Assembly: GCA_028293465.1 (NCBI GenBank)
Contig: JAQGOT010000661.1
Span: forward strand, 1 to 7,297
Direction of reading: 5' to 3'
DNA from: Pedosphaera sp.
GTDB lineage: Bacteria > Verrucomicrobiota > Verrucomicrobiia > Limisphaerales > Pedosphaeraceae
DNA: 7,297 nt
Shown: positions 1-6,034 of the stretch, piece by piece
How the letters are laid out: every line of letters starts with the position of its first letter
Numbering within the stretch: the stretch's first letter is position 1
Translations under genes and position numbers: made by a program
Notes under the pieces: model-generated
What the model saw: the letters and a program-made list of their open reading frames with translations, nothing else
Told to the model about the DNA's origin: nothing
The model's database searches: none

Positions 1-2127
1 GTGGTCATCAATATTCCTCTTTCATTGCTCGGGGCCGTTCTGGCGCTCTGGATCAGCCATCAAACCGTCAACATCATGACGCTGGGCGGGTTGGCTCTGG
101 CCGTCGGCATCCTGGTGGATGAGGCCACCGTCGCGATCGAAAACATCCACACCCATCTGGCGCGCGGCCAGCCGCTTTCCCTGGCCGCTTTGGACGCCAC
201 GACGGAGACGGCCATTCCCCGGTTCCTGGCTATGCTCTGCATCCTCGCGGTGTTTACCCCGGCCTTCTTCATGGTCGGCGCCGCCCGGGCGCTGTTTGTA
301 CCGCTGTCGCTGGCGGTGGGTTTTTCGATGATCACTTCCTTTCTTTTGTCCAGCAGCCTGGTCCCCATCCTCTCGATTTGGGTTCTCCGCCATCGGGGCA
401 AAGGGGGCGGTCAGGAAGCGCCTCAAAACTCACCTCCGGCGTCTGATCAGTCTCACGAAAACACCGCTTTCACCCGGTTTCAAAACCGCTTCGCCAGCTT
501 TGCCCGGAGAGTGGTGCGGTTACGTTGGCTGGTCGTCCCTGCCTACCTGGTTGTGGCCGCGGCCATCATCCTGGTGGTTGGCCGGCGGCTGGGAACTGAA
601 ATCTTTCCCAGAGTGGATGCGGGCCAGTTTCAACTACGCCTGCGCGCCCAACCTGGTTCACGGATCGAAGTCACTGAACGCATCGCCACCAATGTGCTGG
701 AGATCGTGAAGCGGGAGGTTGGCCCGGAGAATTACGATGTCAGCCTCGGATTTGTGGGAGTCCATCCCGCCAGCTATCCGATCAACCTGATTTACCTTTG
801 GAACAGCGGTCCGGAGGAGGCCGTGCTGCAGGTGCAATTAAAAAAGAACGCGCCGGTCAAAATTGAATCCTTGAAGGAGCGCCTGCGCAACCGGCTGGCG
901 GAAGCCATGCCCGACGTGAAATTCTCCTTTGAACCGAGCGACATCGTCAGCCGCGTCATGAGCCTGGGTTCGCCCACGCCCGTCGAAGTGGTCGTGAGCG
1001 GTCCCAACCTCGCCGCCAGCCTGGAGCATGCCCAAAAGATCCGGGAGCAATTGCTCAAAGTTCCGGCCCTGCGCGACATCCAATTTGGCCAGACGCTGGA
1101 TTATCCGACCGTGGACATCGGGCTCAACCGGGAACGGGCCGGCATCATGAATGTCAGGATGGACGACGCGAGCCGGTCCCTCGTGGAAGTCACCTCCTCC
1201 AGCCGCTTCACGGTGCCCAATTTCTGGGCCGATCCGAACACCGGCGTCAGTTACCAACTGCAAGTGCAGGTTCCCCAGACCAAGGTGACCTCGCTGGAGG
1301 ACATCAAAAATGTCCCGATTGTCGCACGCGGCGGGAAGGCAGTGCTGCTGCGTAATATTGCCAGCGTGGCCAACGGCACGACCAGCGGCGAATACGACCG
1401 CTACAACGGTCAGCGCACGATCAGTGTCACCGCCAATATCGCCGGAAGCACCGATCTGGGCACGGTGTCCAAGCTGGTTCAGCAAGCCATCCGGAATGCC
1501 GGCGAGGCACCACCCAAGGTGAGCGTGAACGTGCGCGGCCAGATCGTGCCTTTGCAAGGGATGTTGGACGGCTTGCGGACCGGTCTGATTCTGGCCGTGG
1601 TGGTGATCTTTCTGCTGCTGGCCGCCAATTTTCAGTCGCTCAAGCTTTCAGTGATCGTGGTCTCGACCGTTCCGGCGGTGATCGCCGGAGCGGCCGTGGC
1701 ACTCTGGCTGACCGGCACCACGCTCAATATCCAATCCTTCATGGGGGCCATCATGGCCGTGGGCGTGGCGGTGGCCAACGCGATCCTGCTGGTGACCTTT
1801 GCCGAACGCAGCCGGCTCGGCGGCGCGGCTGCCGATGCCGCCGCAATCGAAGGGGTTCGGAGCCGGTTGCGTCCGATTCTCATGACCAGTCTGGCCATGA
1901 TCGCCGGCATGACCCCCATGGCCATCGGCTTCGGCGAAGGCGGGCAGCAAGCCGCTCCCTTGGGCCGGGCGGTGGTGGGCGGACTGGTCGCGGCGACCTT
2001 GGCCACCTTGTTCATCCTGCCCTCGGTATTCGCGCTGGTGCAGAAACGCAGCACCGTCCGCAGCGCGTCCCTGAGTCCCCGGGACCCGCAGAGCAGCTAT
2101 TTCATCCAGCCTCACAAGCAAACATAG
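1..2127 (+). CDS. RND efflux permease, inner-membrane subunit (5' partial)
   Basis: This is the C-terminal two thirds of a proton-driven resistance-nodulation-division (RND) permease, the inner-membrane engine of a tripartite pump. The reading frame is open from base 1, and the first visible residues lie just before TM4, so roughly 360-370 residues of a protein of about 1,070 are missing upstream. The GTG at base 1 is an internal valine codon, not a start. TM4 carries LAVGILVDEATVAIENI, equivalent to the AcrB Asp407/Asp408 segment; D40 and E41 of the visible part take those positions. A large periplasmic porter/docking region runs from about residue 200 to 525. It is followed by TM7-TM12, including VGVAVANAILLVTFAE (about 587-602), RLRPILMTS (622-630) and the GEGGQQAAPLGRAVVGG loop. 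The Lys940 position of AcrB is Ala592 here, while the Arg971 equivalent (R624) is kept. It belongs to the AcrB/HAE-like side of the family; the substrate cannot be told. The adaptor gene starts 36 bp downstream. Confidence 0.95.
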   Translation: MVINIPLSLLGAVLALWISHQTVNIMTLGGLALAVGILVDEATVAIENIHTHLARGQPLSLAALDATTETAIPRFLAMLCILAVFTPAFFMVGAARALFVPLSLAVGFSMITSFLLSSSLVPILSIWVLRHRGKGGGQEAPQNSPPASDQSHENTAFTRFQNRFASFARRVVRLRWLVVPAYLVVAAAIILVVGRRLGTEIFPRVDAGQFQLRLRAQPGSRIEVTERIATNVLEIVKREVGPENYDVSLGFVGVHPASYPINLIYLWNSGPEEAVLQVQLKKNAPVKIESLKERLRNRLAEAMPDVKFSFEPSDIVSRVMSLGSPTPVEVVVSGPNLAASLEHAQKIREQLLKVPALRDIQFGQTLDYPTVDIGLNRERAGIMNVRMDDASRSLVEVTSSSRFTVPNFWADPNTGVSYQLQVQVPQTKVTSLEDIKNVPIVARGGKAVLLRNIASVANGTTSGEYDRYNGQRTISVTANIAGSTDLGTVSKLVQQAIRNAGEAPPKVSVNVRGQIVPLQGMLDGLRTGLILAVVVIFLLLAANFQSLKLSVIVVSTVPAVIAGAAVALWLTGTTLNIQSFMGAIMAVGVAVANAILLVTFAERSRLGGAAADAAAIEGVRSRLRPILMTSLAMIAGMTPMAIGFGEGGQQAAPLGRAVVGGLVAATLATLFILPSVFALVQKRSTVRSASLSPRDPQSSYFIQPHKQT

Positions 2128-2163
2128 CTTGAACGCCACAGAAGCTACACGTAGTTCACCATC

Positions 2164-3240
2164 ATGAAAAGAAGCCTGCAAAACCTCTCACTTGCTCTGC
2201 TGATGCTGATCCTGATGGCAGGGTGCAAACCTTCAAACCCACAGGAGGAGAAGAAGGCAGTTCCTCCGGTTGCGGTAAAATTAATCCAGCCGCACCGGGG
2301 CGACATTACGCGCAGCGTCACCCTCCCCGGCAACGTCACTGCCAACCAGCAGGCGGCGCTTTACGCCAAAGTAGCCGGATACTTGAAGACGATCACGGTG
2401 GATAAAGGCGACGCGGTGAGGGAAGGGGACTTGCTGGCGGAAATCGAAGTGCCGGAATTGCTCGCCGATCAAGCCAAATTCAAGGCTGAACTGGCGGTTG
2501 CGGACATTGATAACCGGCGTACCATCGAAGCGCAGCAAAAGGCACCTGATCTGGTTGTTCGGCAAACCTTGGATGCCACTAAGGGTAGATACGAGGTTGC
2601 CAAGGCCAATTTGGACCGGGCCGAAACCCTTCTGGGCTTCTGCAAGCTCAGCGCTCCGTTTTCCGGCGTCATCACGAAACGCTCGGTTGATCCCGGGGCT
2701 TTCATTCCCGCCGCCACGTCCGCCAGCGTCGCGCAAACACCCGCGCTGCTCACGTTGATGGACTTCAGCACCGTCCGCATCCAGGTCGCCGTTCCGGAGA
2801 CCGAAACCGCCTTCATCCACAATGGTGTCCCGGTAAAGGTGACGGTGGAGGAATTGCCGGGCCTCACTTTTTCGGGTGCGGTGACCCGCTACTCCCATTC
2901 CTTGGACGAGGCCACCAAAACCATGCTGGCCGAAATCGATATTACCAATCCCAAGGGGGAACTGCTGCCCGGCATGTATGCCACGATCAAGCTCGGCATC
3001 GAGACCCGGACCAACGCGCTCCTCATCCCGGTGGAAACATTGGTAGTGGAAAAAGCGGGAAGCTCGGTGTACACGGTGGTGGATGGGAAGGCCAAAAAGG
3101 TTCCCGTCAAGACCGGCTTCAACGACGGAGTTTCCGTGGAAATCGTGGACGGATTGAAACCGGATGAGCCGGTGATCCTGGTTGGAAAACAGGCGTTGAA
3201 CAACAATGGCCAGCCCGTTTCGGTGACGGAAACCAAATGA
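2164..3240 (+). CDS. RND periplasmic adaptor (membrane fusion protein), lipoprotein
   Basis: This 358-residue adaptor of the HlyD/AcrA type should bridge the permease and the outer-membrane channel in the periplasm. The N-terminus is a lipoprotein signal with lipobox LMAG-C, giving an acylated Cys21; position +2 is Lys, so there is no Asp inner-membrane retention signal by the E. coli rule. The first lipoyl-like half follows (about 57-99: NVTANQQAALYAKVAGYLKT, then VDKGDAVREGDLLAEIEVPE). A short alpha-hairpin of about 55 residues spans roughly 100-158, and the second lipoyl half is KLSAPFSGVITKRSVDPGAF (161-180). The beta-barrel runs from about 195 to 280 and the membrane-proximal domain from about 283 to 356 (LLIPVETLVV, VKTGFNDGVSVEIVDGLKPDEPVILVG). 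This length and order are normal for the family. The start has no clear Shine-Dalgarno sequence, but it is the only one that gives an intact lipoprotein signal. Its stop overlaps the next start in ATGA, suggesting translational coupling. Confidence 0.95.
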   Translation: MKRSLQNLSLALLMLILMAGCKPSNPQEEKKAVPPVAVKLIQPHRGDITRSVTLPGNVTANQQAALYAKVAGYLKTITVDKGDAVREGDLLAEIEVPELLADQAKFKAELAVADIDNRRTIEAQQKAPDLVVRQTLDATKGRYEVAKANLDRAETLLGFCKLSAPFSGVITKRSVDPGAFIPAATSASVAQTPALLTLMDFSTVRIQVAVPETETAFIHNGVPVKVTVEELPGLTFSGAVTRYSHSLDEATKTMLAEIDITNPKGELLPGMYATIKLGIETRTNALLIPVETLVVEKAGSSVYTVVDGKAKKVPVKTGFNDGVSVEIVDGLKPDEPVILVGKQALNNNGQPVSVTETK

Positions 3241-4631
3241 ATACCCGTCGAAGCCTTCACTCTAGTGCACTGCTGCTTTTGGCGAGCACTCTTTTTCTGT
3301 TCGTATCGGACGCCCGAGCTCAGAACTCTTCGGCGAGCGCGAACACAAATCGGACCAAACAAGCCGAAACTTATCCGATTGATTTGCCGATGGTTCTGAG
3401 GCTGGCCAACGCGCAAAACCTCGACGTGCAAATTGCCCGCCAGAGGTTGGCGGAAGCCAAGGCCACGTACGAGGGCGCAGTGCTCCAATTCTTCCCCTGG
3501 CTTTCGCCGGGAGTGACTTACCGGCGGCATGAGAATCTTATCCAGGATGTAGCCGGGAATATGTTTAATGTGAACAAGGAATTGTATGCCCCGGGCCTGA
3601 CCCTCACCGCCCAAGTGGATGTGGGGGACGCGCTCTACAAATCTCTTGCCGCCCGTCAAAGCCTCCGCGCCGCCGGCCAGGGTGTGGAAGCCCAGCGTCA
3701 GGACAGCATCCTTGCGGCTATACAAGGTTATTTTGATCTGGCCAAGGCCCAAGCCGAAGTGGGGGTGGCGACGGAAGCCCGAAGGATTTCCAAAGATCTG
3801 GAGCAACAGCTTGGCCATGCCGTCGCCGCTGGAATCGCCTACAAGGGCGATGAACTCAGGGTGAGGGTTCAAACCGGACAGACGGAACTGGCTCTGCGTC
3901 GTGTGATGGAGGAGCAGCGCATCGCCGCCGTGCGGCTGGCGGACGTGCTTCATCTGGATTCGGCTGTGGAGTTGCTTGCCAAGGAAACTGAACTCGTGCC
4001 CCTCGCCCTGGTGGCCACCAACGCCGCGCTCAGTCCGCTGGTCGAGCAGGCGCTGGCCAAGCGTCCAGAGCTGCGGCAAAGCCAGGCACTGCTTTCGGCG
4101 GCAACTTCTGCCAAACAGGGTGCAGTCTATGGGCCGCTGATTCCCTCTCTCGGCGGCCAGGCGTTCATTGGTGGTCTGGGAGGTGGTCGGGACAACACGT
4201 CGGGTGTTTTCGGTGAGTCGGAGGACTACTCGGCTTTCCTAAGCTGGCGAGTCGGTCCTGGCGGTCTCTTTGATTTCAGTCGTACGCACCTGGCAAAATC
4301 ACGCTTGGAAACCGTCCGCTTAAGTAATGAAAAGCTTCATGACAGCGTCACCAGCGAAGTGGTGGCGAATGTCACCAGATTTCGTTCCCTGGCCGATCAG
4401 TTGGCCACCACCAAGCGCAACCTGGAAACCGCGATTGATGCTCAGAAGCTCGCCGAGCAGCGCAAGGAATTTGCGGTGGGGGCGGTGTTGGAAGACATCC
4501 AGACGCAGCAAGACCTCACCCGGGCGCGGAATGATTTTGTCACCATTGTCGCCGAATACAACAAGGTGCAATACGCGCTGCAGCGGGCCATCGGCAACTC
4601 CCTTGTGGAAGCGGAATCGCCCCGGCACTGA
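3237..4631 (+). CDS. TolC-family outer-membrane efflux channel
   Basis: This 464-residue outer-membrane channel would complete the pump encoded upstream. Residues 1-28 form a Sec signal peptide: basic MNTRR, a hydrophobic LLLLASTLFLFVS core, and an ARA cleavage site before Gln29. The mature protein shows the two-repeat TolC layout. The first outer-membrane efflux repeat spans about 45-235 and opens with LPMVLRLANAQNLDVQIARQ, followed by a segment rich in Ala, Glu and Gln heptads. The second spans about 260-455, opens with SPLVEQALAKRPELRQSQALL and closes with the long helices ending in NDFVTIVAEYNKVQYALQRAIG. The WRVGPGGLFDF stretch between them fits a membrane beta-strand segment. No N-terminal lipobox cysteine is present, unlike OprM-type channels. 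The ATG overlaps the adaptor stop by 4 bp, so it is almost certainly in the same operon. The gene ends 20 bp before the convergent doxX stop, with no obvious hairpin terminator between them. Confidence 0.94.
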   Translation: MNTRRSLHSSALLLLASTLFLFVSDARAQNSSASANTNRTKQAETYPIDLPMVLRLANAQNLDVQIARQRLAEAKATYEGAVLQFFPWLSPGVTYRRHENLIQDVAGNMFNVNKELYAPGLTLTAQVDVGDALYKSLAARQSLRAAGQGVEAQRQDSILAAIQGYFDLAKAQAEVGVATEARRISKDLEQQLGHAVAAGIAYKGDELRVRVQTGQTELALRRVMEEQRIAAVRLADVLHLDSAVELLAKETELVPLALVATNAALSPLVEQALAKRPELRQSQALLSAATSAKQGAVYGPLIPSLGGQAFIGGLGGGRDNTSGVFGESEDYSAFLSWRVGPGGLFDFSRTHLAKSRLETVRLSNEKLHDSVTSEVVANVTRFRSLADQLATTKRNLETAIDAQKLAEQRKEFAVGAVLEDIQTQQDLTRARNDFVTIVAEYNKVQYALQRAIGNSLVEAESPRH

Positions 4632-4651
4632 CCCATCTGGCGGAGTGCGTA

Positions 4652-5131
4652 TCATGGCAGCTTCTGTGCCCGGCGACCCAACCGCGCATCAAGCGACCAT
4701 GGTCCGGCACCAACGAGCAACAGGAAAATCAATCCCAAAAGCATGGCGTAATCGGTGCGTGCTTCATGTACCATGCTCCAGAAGCCGTATTGAGGTGATT
4801 TAGGAAGATTGAACTTCCAAAAACCGTGTCCCAAGAGGACGGGAATCTTGGTCGAAAGAATCGCCACAGAAATATCAATCAGTAATGGAATCACTGCCAG
4901 CCTCGTCAGGAAACCAAACAGGATGGAAGCGCCGCAGACAATCTCCACGGCACCAACGAACGGAGCCATCACTTCGGGGGCAGGGATTCCAATTTTGGTG
5001 AAACGACCGACTCCCAAGGCATCGGGATAGAGGAACTTCTGGATTCCTTCAGAAAGAAAGACGGCTCCCACAGCCAGGCGAATCAGTATCACCCAAGCGG
5101 ACGCATTTGTAGAGAAAATGGACTTTACCAT
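4652..5131 (-). CDS. DoxX family integral membrane protein
   Basis: This 159-residue four-helix membrane protein belongs to the DoxX family. Predicted membrane helices lie near residues 12-32 (WVILIRLAVGAVFLSEGIQKF), 53-75, 77-95 and 127-145. Family-typical features are the RLAVGxVFLxEGxQKFxYP opening, the FVGAVEIVCGASILFGFLTRLA core, the STKIP segment with GHGFW, and HEARTDYAMLLG before the last helix. DoxX proteins act in the cytoplasmic membrane and have been linked to thiosulfate:quinone oxidation and to redox stress complexes, but most members, including this subtype, have no proven reaction. The start is supported by AAAGGGA, about 5 bases before ATG (5137-5143 on the minus strand). The gene follows a Tat-signal hemerythrin-like ORF by 30 bp and is overlapped at its start codon by a small ORF, so it was probably translated from a shared transcript. 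It converges on the efflux operon. The family call is firm; the function is not. Confidence 0.93.
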   Translation of the reverse strand: MVKSIFSTNASAWVILIRLAVGAVFLSEGIQKFLYPDALGVGRFTKIGIPAPEVMAPFVGAVEIVCGASILFGFLTRLAVIPLLIDISVAILSTKIPVLLGHGFWKFNLPKSPQYGFWSMVHEARTDYAMLLGLIFLLLVGAGPWSLDARLGRRAQKLP

Positions 5132-5229
5132 CGCTTTCCCTTTCGCACATGATCAAACAAATCAGTCAACATGCGTTCTATTTTTTGCGCGTGCCGCCCG
5201 GGATCGTTCTCCGTCTTTGTGTTTGCCAT
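5125..5229 (-). CDS. Small 34-residue ORF bridging the hemerythrin-like gene and doxX
   Basis: Reading the minus strand in the frame shifted relative to the hemerythrin-like ORF, an ATG at 5229 opens 34 codons. They begin MANTKTENDPGRHAQKIERM and end FDHVRKGKRW. The stop TAA sits inside the doxX start (ATGGTAA), a 7-base overlap of the kind seen with translational coupling. The composition is charged and helix-forming (IERMLTDLFDHVRKG is amphipathic), unlike a random GC-rich shadow frame. No Shine-Dalgarno precedes the ATG. Two readings are possible. It may be a real or remnant small protein, truncated by the event that shortened the hemerythrin gene. Or it may be the true C-terminal end of the upstream gene, reached by a frameshift. 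I do not recognise a family securely. Confidence 0.35.
   Translation of the reverse strand: MANTKTENDPGRHAQKIERMLTDLFDHVRKGKRW
5137..5143 (-). promoter_or_regulatory. Ribosome binding site for doxX
   Basis: On the minus strand, AAAGGGA sits about five bases before the doxX ATG at 5131. The site lies inside the reading frame of the small bridging ORF, so ribosomes finishing that ORF would pass over it. This fits coupled or re-initiated translation of doxX. Confidence 0.5.
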
Positions 5230-5485
5230 AATACCGGATGAGTCCGGCAGTGTGGTCGAAGACTTCCGGGCTTACATCCTGACGGCCTTCGATGCGACGG
5301 ATGCCTTCTTCGTAAATCAACAGGCAACGATTGAGGACACCATGCTCCTTCATCAACTCTTCCGGTGCTGTGACTCCTTTATCAGCGTTGATCATTTCAG
5401 GCGCGGCTGAGGCGAGTAGCGAGGTTCCTACGACCAAACCGGCGCTGACCGTAAGAAATACCCGACGGTTTACATTATTGTCCAT
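5162..5485 (-). pseudogene. Tat-exported hemerythrin-like protein, C-terminally truncated or frameshifted
   Basis: This 107-codon ORF begins with a twin-arginine export signal: NRRVFL at residues 6-11, a hydrophobic stretch to about residue 26, and ASAAPE as a likely cleavage region. The mature start, VTAPEELMKEHGVLNRCLLIYEEGIRRIEG followed by VSPEVFDHTAGLIRYYG, matches the first helices of secreted hemerythrin-domain proteins, which bind a di-iron or similar metal centre through His and Glu residues on four helices. That is recall of the family, not a search result. A usual member continues with a second-helix motif such as EDYHEKLEE and later His residues. Here homology stops after LIRYYG and is replaced by a basic tail (GERSRAARAKNRTHVD). 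About half of the fold and most metal ligands are therefore missing. The start is well supported by GAGGAA five bases before ATG. It is probably a decayed gene, although a short expressed product is possible. doxX follows by 30 bp. Confidence 0.6.
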
Positions 5486-5490
5486 GTGGG

Positions 5491-5496
5491 TTCCTC
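5491..5496 (-). promoter_or_regulatory. Ribosome binding site for the hemerythrin-like ORF
   Basis: On the minus strand, GAGGAA lies five bases before the ATG at 5485. It is the best Shine-Dalgarno match in the window. It fixes the start of the Tat-signal protein and suggests that the 5' end of this gene is intact even though its 3' end is not. Confidence 0.6.
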
Positions 5497-5546
5497 ATGA
5501 TTTAAATGGTCATCAGGTTGCCGTTCCGTGGGCTGAGCAACATCCA

Positions 5547-5690
5547 TCAGTTCCGATTCGCGGTCAAACGGGTCGGAAGCGGTTGGTGCCAGATGCCGAG
5601 CAGGGGAATACCCCAAGCGGCGCAGAATTTGCGGGGCGGATTATGCGCGCCGACGTTGCGGGCAAGCCGGATGGCTTCGTTGAACCTCAT
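5547..5690 (-). CDS. Doubtful 47-residue ORF, unknown
   Basis: On the minus strand, ATG at 5690 opens 47 codons to a TGA at 5549-5547. The product begins MRFNEAIRLARNVGAHNPPR and continues FCAAWGIPLLGIWHQP. The same frame is open further upstream, to about 5790, through the inverted repeat, where it reads GPCGACAPKACIQRARPGEVV. The residue mix is more protein-like than the competing frames, but there is no Shine-Dalgarno sequence, no recognised domain and no operon partner. It could be a gene fragment left by decay, or simply the translation of a dispersed repeat. I do not recognise it. Confidence 0.15.
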   Translation of the reverse strand: MRFNEAIRLARNVGAHNPPRKFCAAWGIPLLGIWHQPLPTRLTANRN

Positions 5691-5701
5691 CACGACTTCG
5701 C

Positions 5702-5745
5702 CGGGGCGTGCGCGTTGGATGCAAGCCTTTGGTGCGCACGCCCCG
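5702..5745. repeat. Perfect 12-bp GC-rich inverted repeat (hairpin)
   Basis: The arms CGGGGCGTGCGC (5702-5713) and GCGCACGCCCCG (5734-5745) are exact reverse complements with a 20-base spacer, and the first spacer pairs could add G-T wobbles. Eleven of the twelve pairs are G-C, so the hairpin would be very stable in RNA or single-stranded DNA. No T-run follows on either strand, so it is not a standard intrinsic terminator. It sits about 215 bp upstream of the hemerythrin-like start and 290 bp upstream of the GH16 start. It may be a REP-like dispersed palindromic element or a protein-binding site; a single copy cannot decide. Confidence 0.6.
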
Positions 5746-6034
5746 CACGGTCCGACGGGCGGGTTCGGAAAGCCAAATTGGAATCCGGCTCAGGGTAAGG
5801 TCCGCGGTCATGTCACGGTTTTTCCACCTTGATGGACTAGCCATTTGGGTAGTTTTGGCTGGCACTGGTTCTCAAAGGTGATTTTGTGCTGTAGGATCCT
5901 TCCTAACATTAAATGCCGACACTGATCTCCACAGATTGCATACGGTCTAAGCGCAAAGACAAAATGTCAGCGATTATCAATCTCAGCCGCGCGGGGCCGG
6001 GGAATGTTCCTGACCCGACAAGCCATTCAAAGCC

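Larger units (their letters stand above)
5486..6034. other. Intergenic stretch without a convincing gene; possible repeat or remnant DNA
   Basis: About 550 bp separate the divergent hemerythrin-like and GH16 genes. The part next to the hemerythrin gene (5510-5830) is GC-rich and open in several frames on both strands. None of the translations shows a domain, a signal peptide or a plausible ribosome binding site. It contains a strong inverted repeat and one doubtful small ORF, listed separately. The part from about 5830 to 6034 is more AT-rich around 5870-5970 and should hold the promoter of the GH16 gene. I see no pair of sigma70 boxes good enough to call; TAACAT near 5904 is a weak -10 candidate. 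No tRNA-like cloverleaf, terminal repeats or transposase fragment is visible. Confidence 0.5.

Noticed and set aside
838..1557. Minus-strand ORF (239 codons) opposite the permease
   Set aside because: It is a shadow of the RND permease frame; the composition is unnatural and there is no start signal.
2889..4079. Long minus-strand ORF (396 codons) opposite the adaptor and channel genes
   Set aside because: It is antisense to two well-supported genes, its product is rich in His, Arg and Gly without any domain, and its length is explained by high-GC codon use on the other strand.
4632..4651. Bidirectional terminator between the channel gene and doxX
   Set aside because: The 20-bp gap contains no inverted repeat long enough to form a stable stem.
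5171..5410. Plus-strand ORF opposite the hemerythrin-like gene
   Set aside because: It is antisense to a gene with a clear Tat signal and ribosome binding site, and no family is recognisable.
5506..5832. Plus-strand ORF of 108 codons, and overlapping 155- and 74-codon ORFs on both strands
   Set aside because: None has a ribosome binding site, signal peptide or domain, and they overlap each other. The region is treated as intergenic or repeat-like.
5884..5914. Sigma70 promoter upstream of the GH16 gene (TTGTGC ... TAACAT/TTAAAT)
   Set aside because: The candidate boxes are spaced 14 or 19 bases apart and match the consensus only partly, so this cannot be told from chance.
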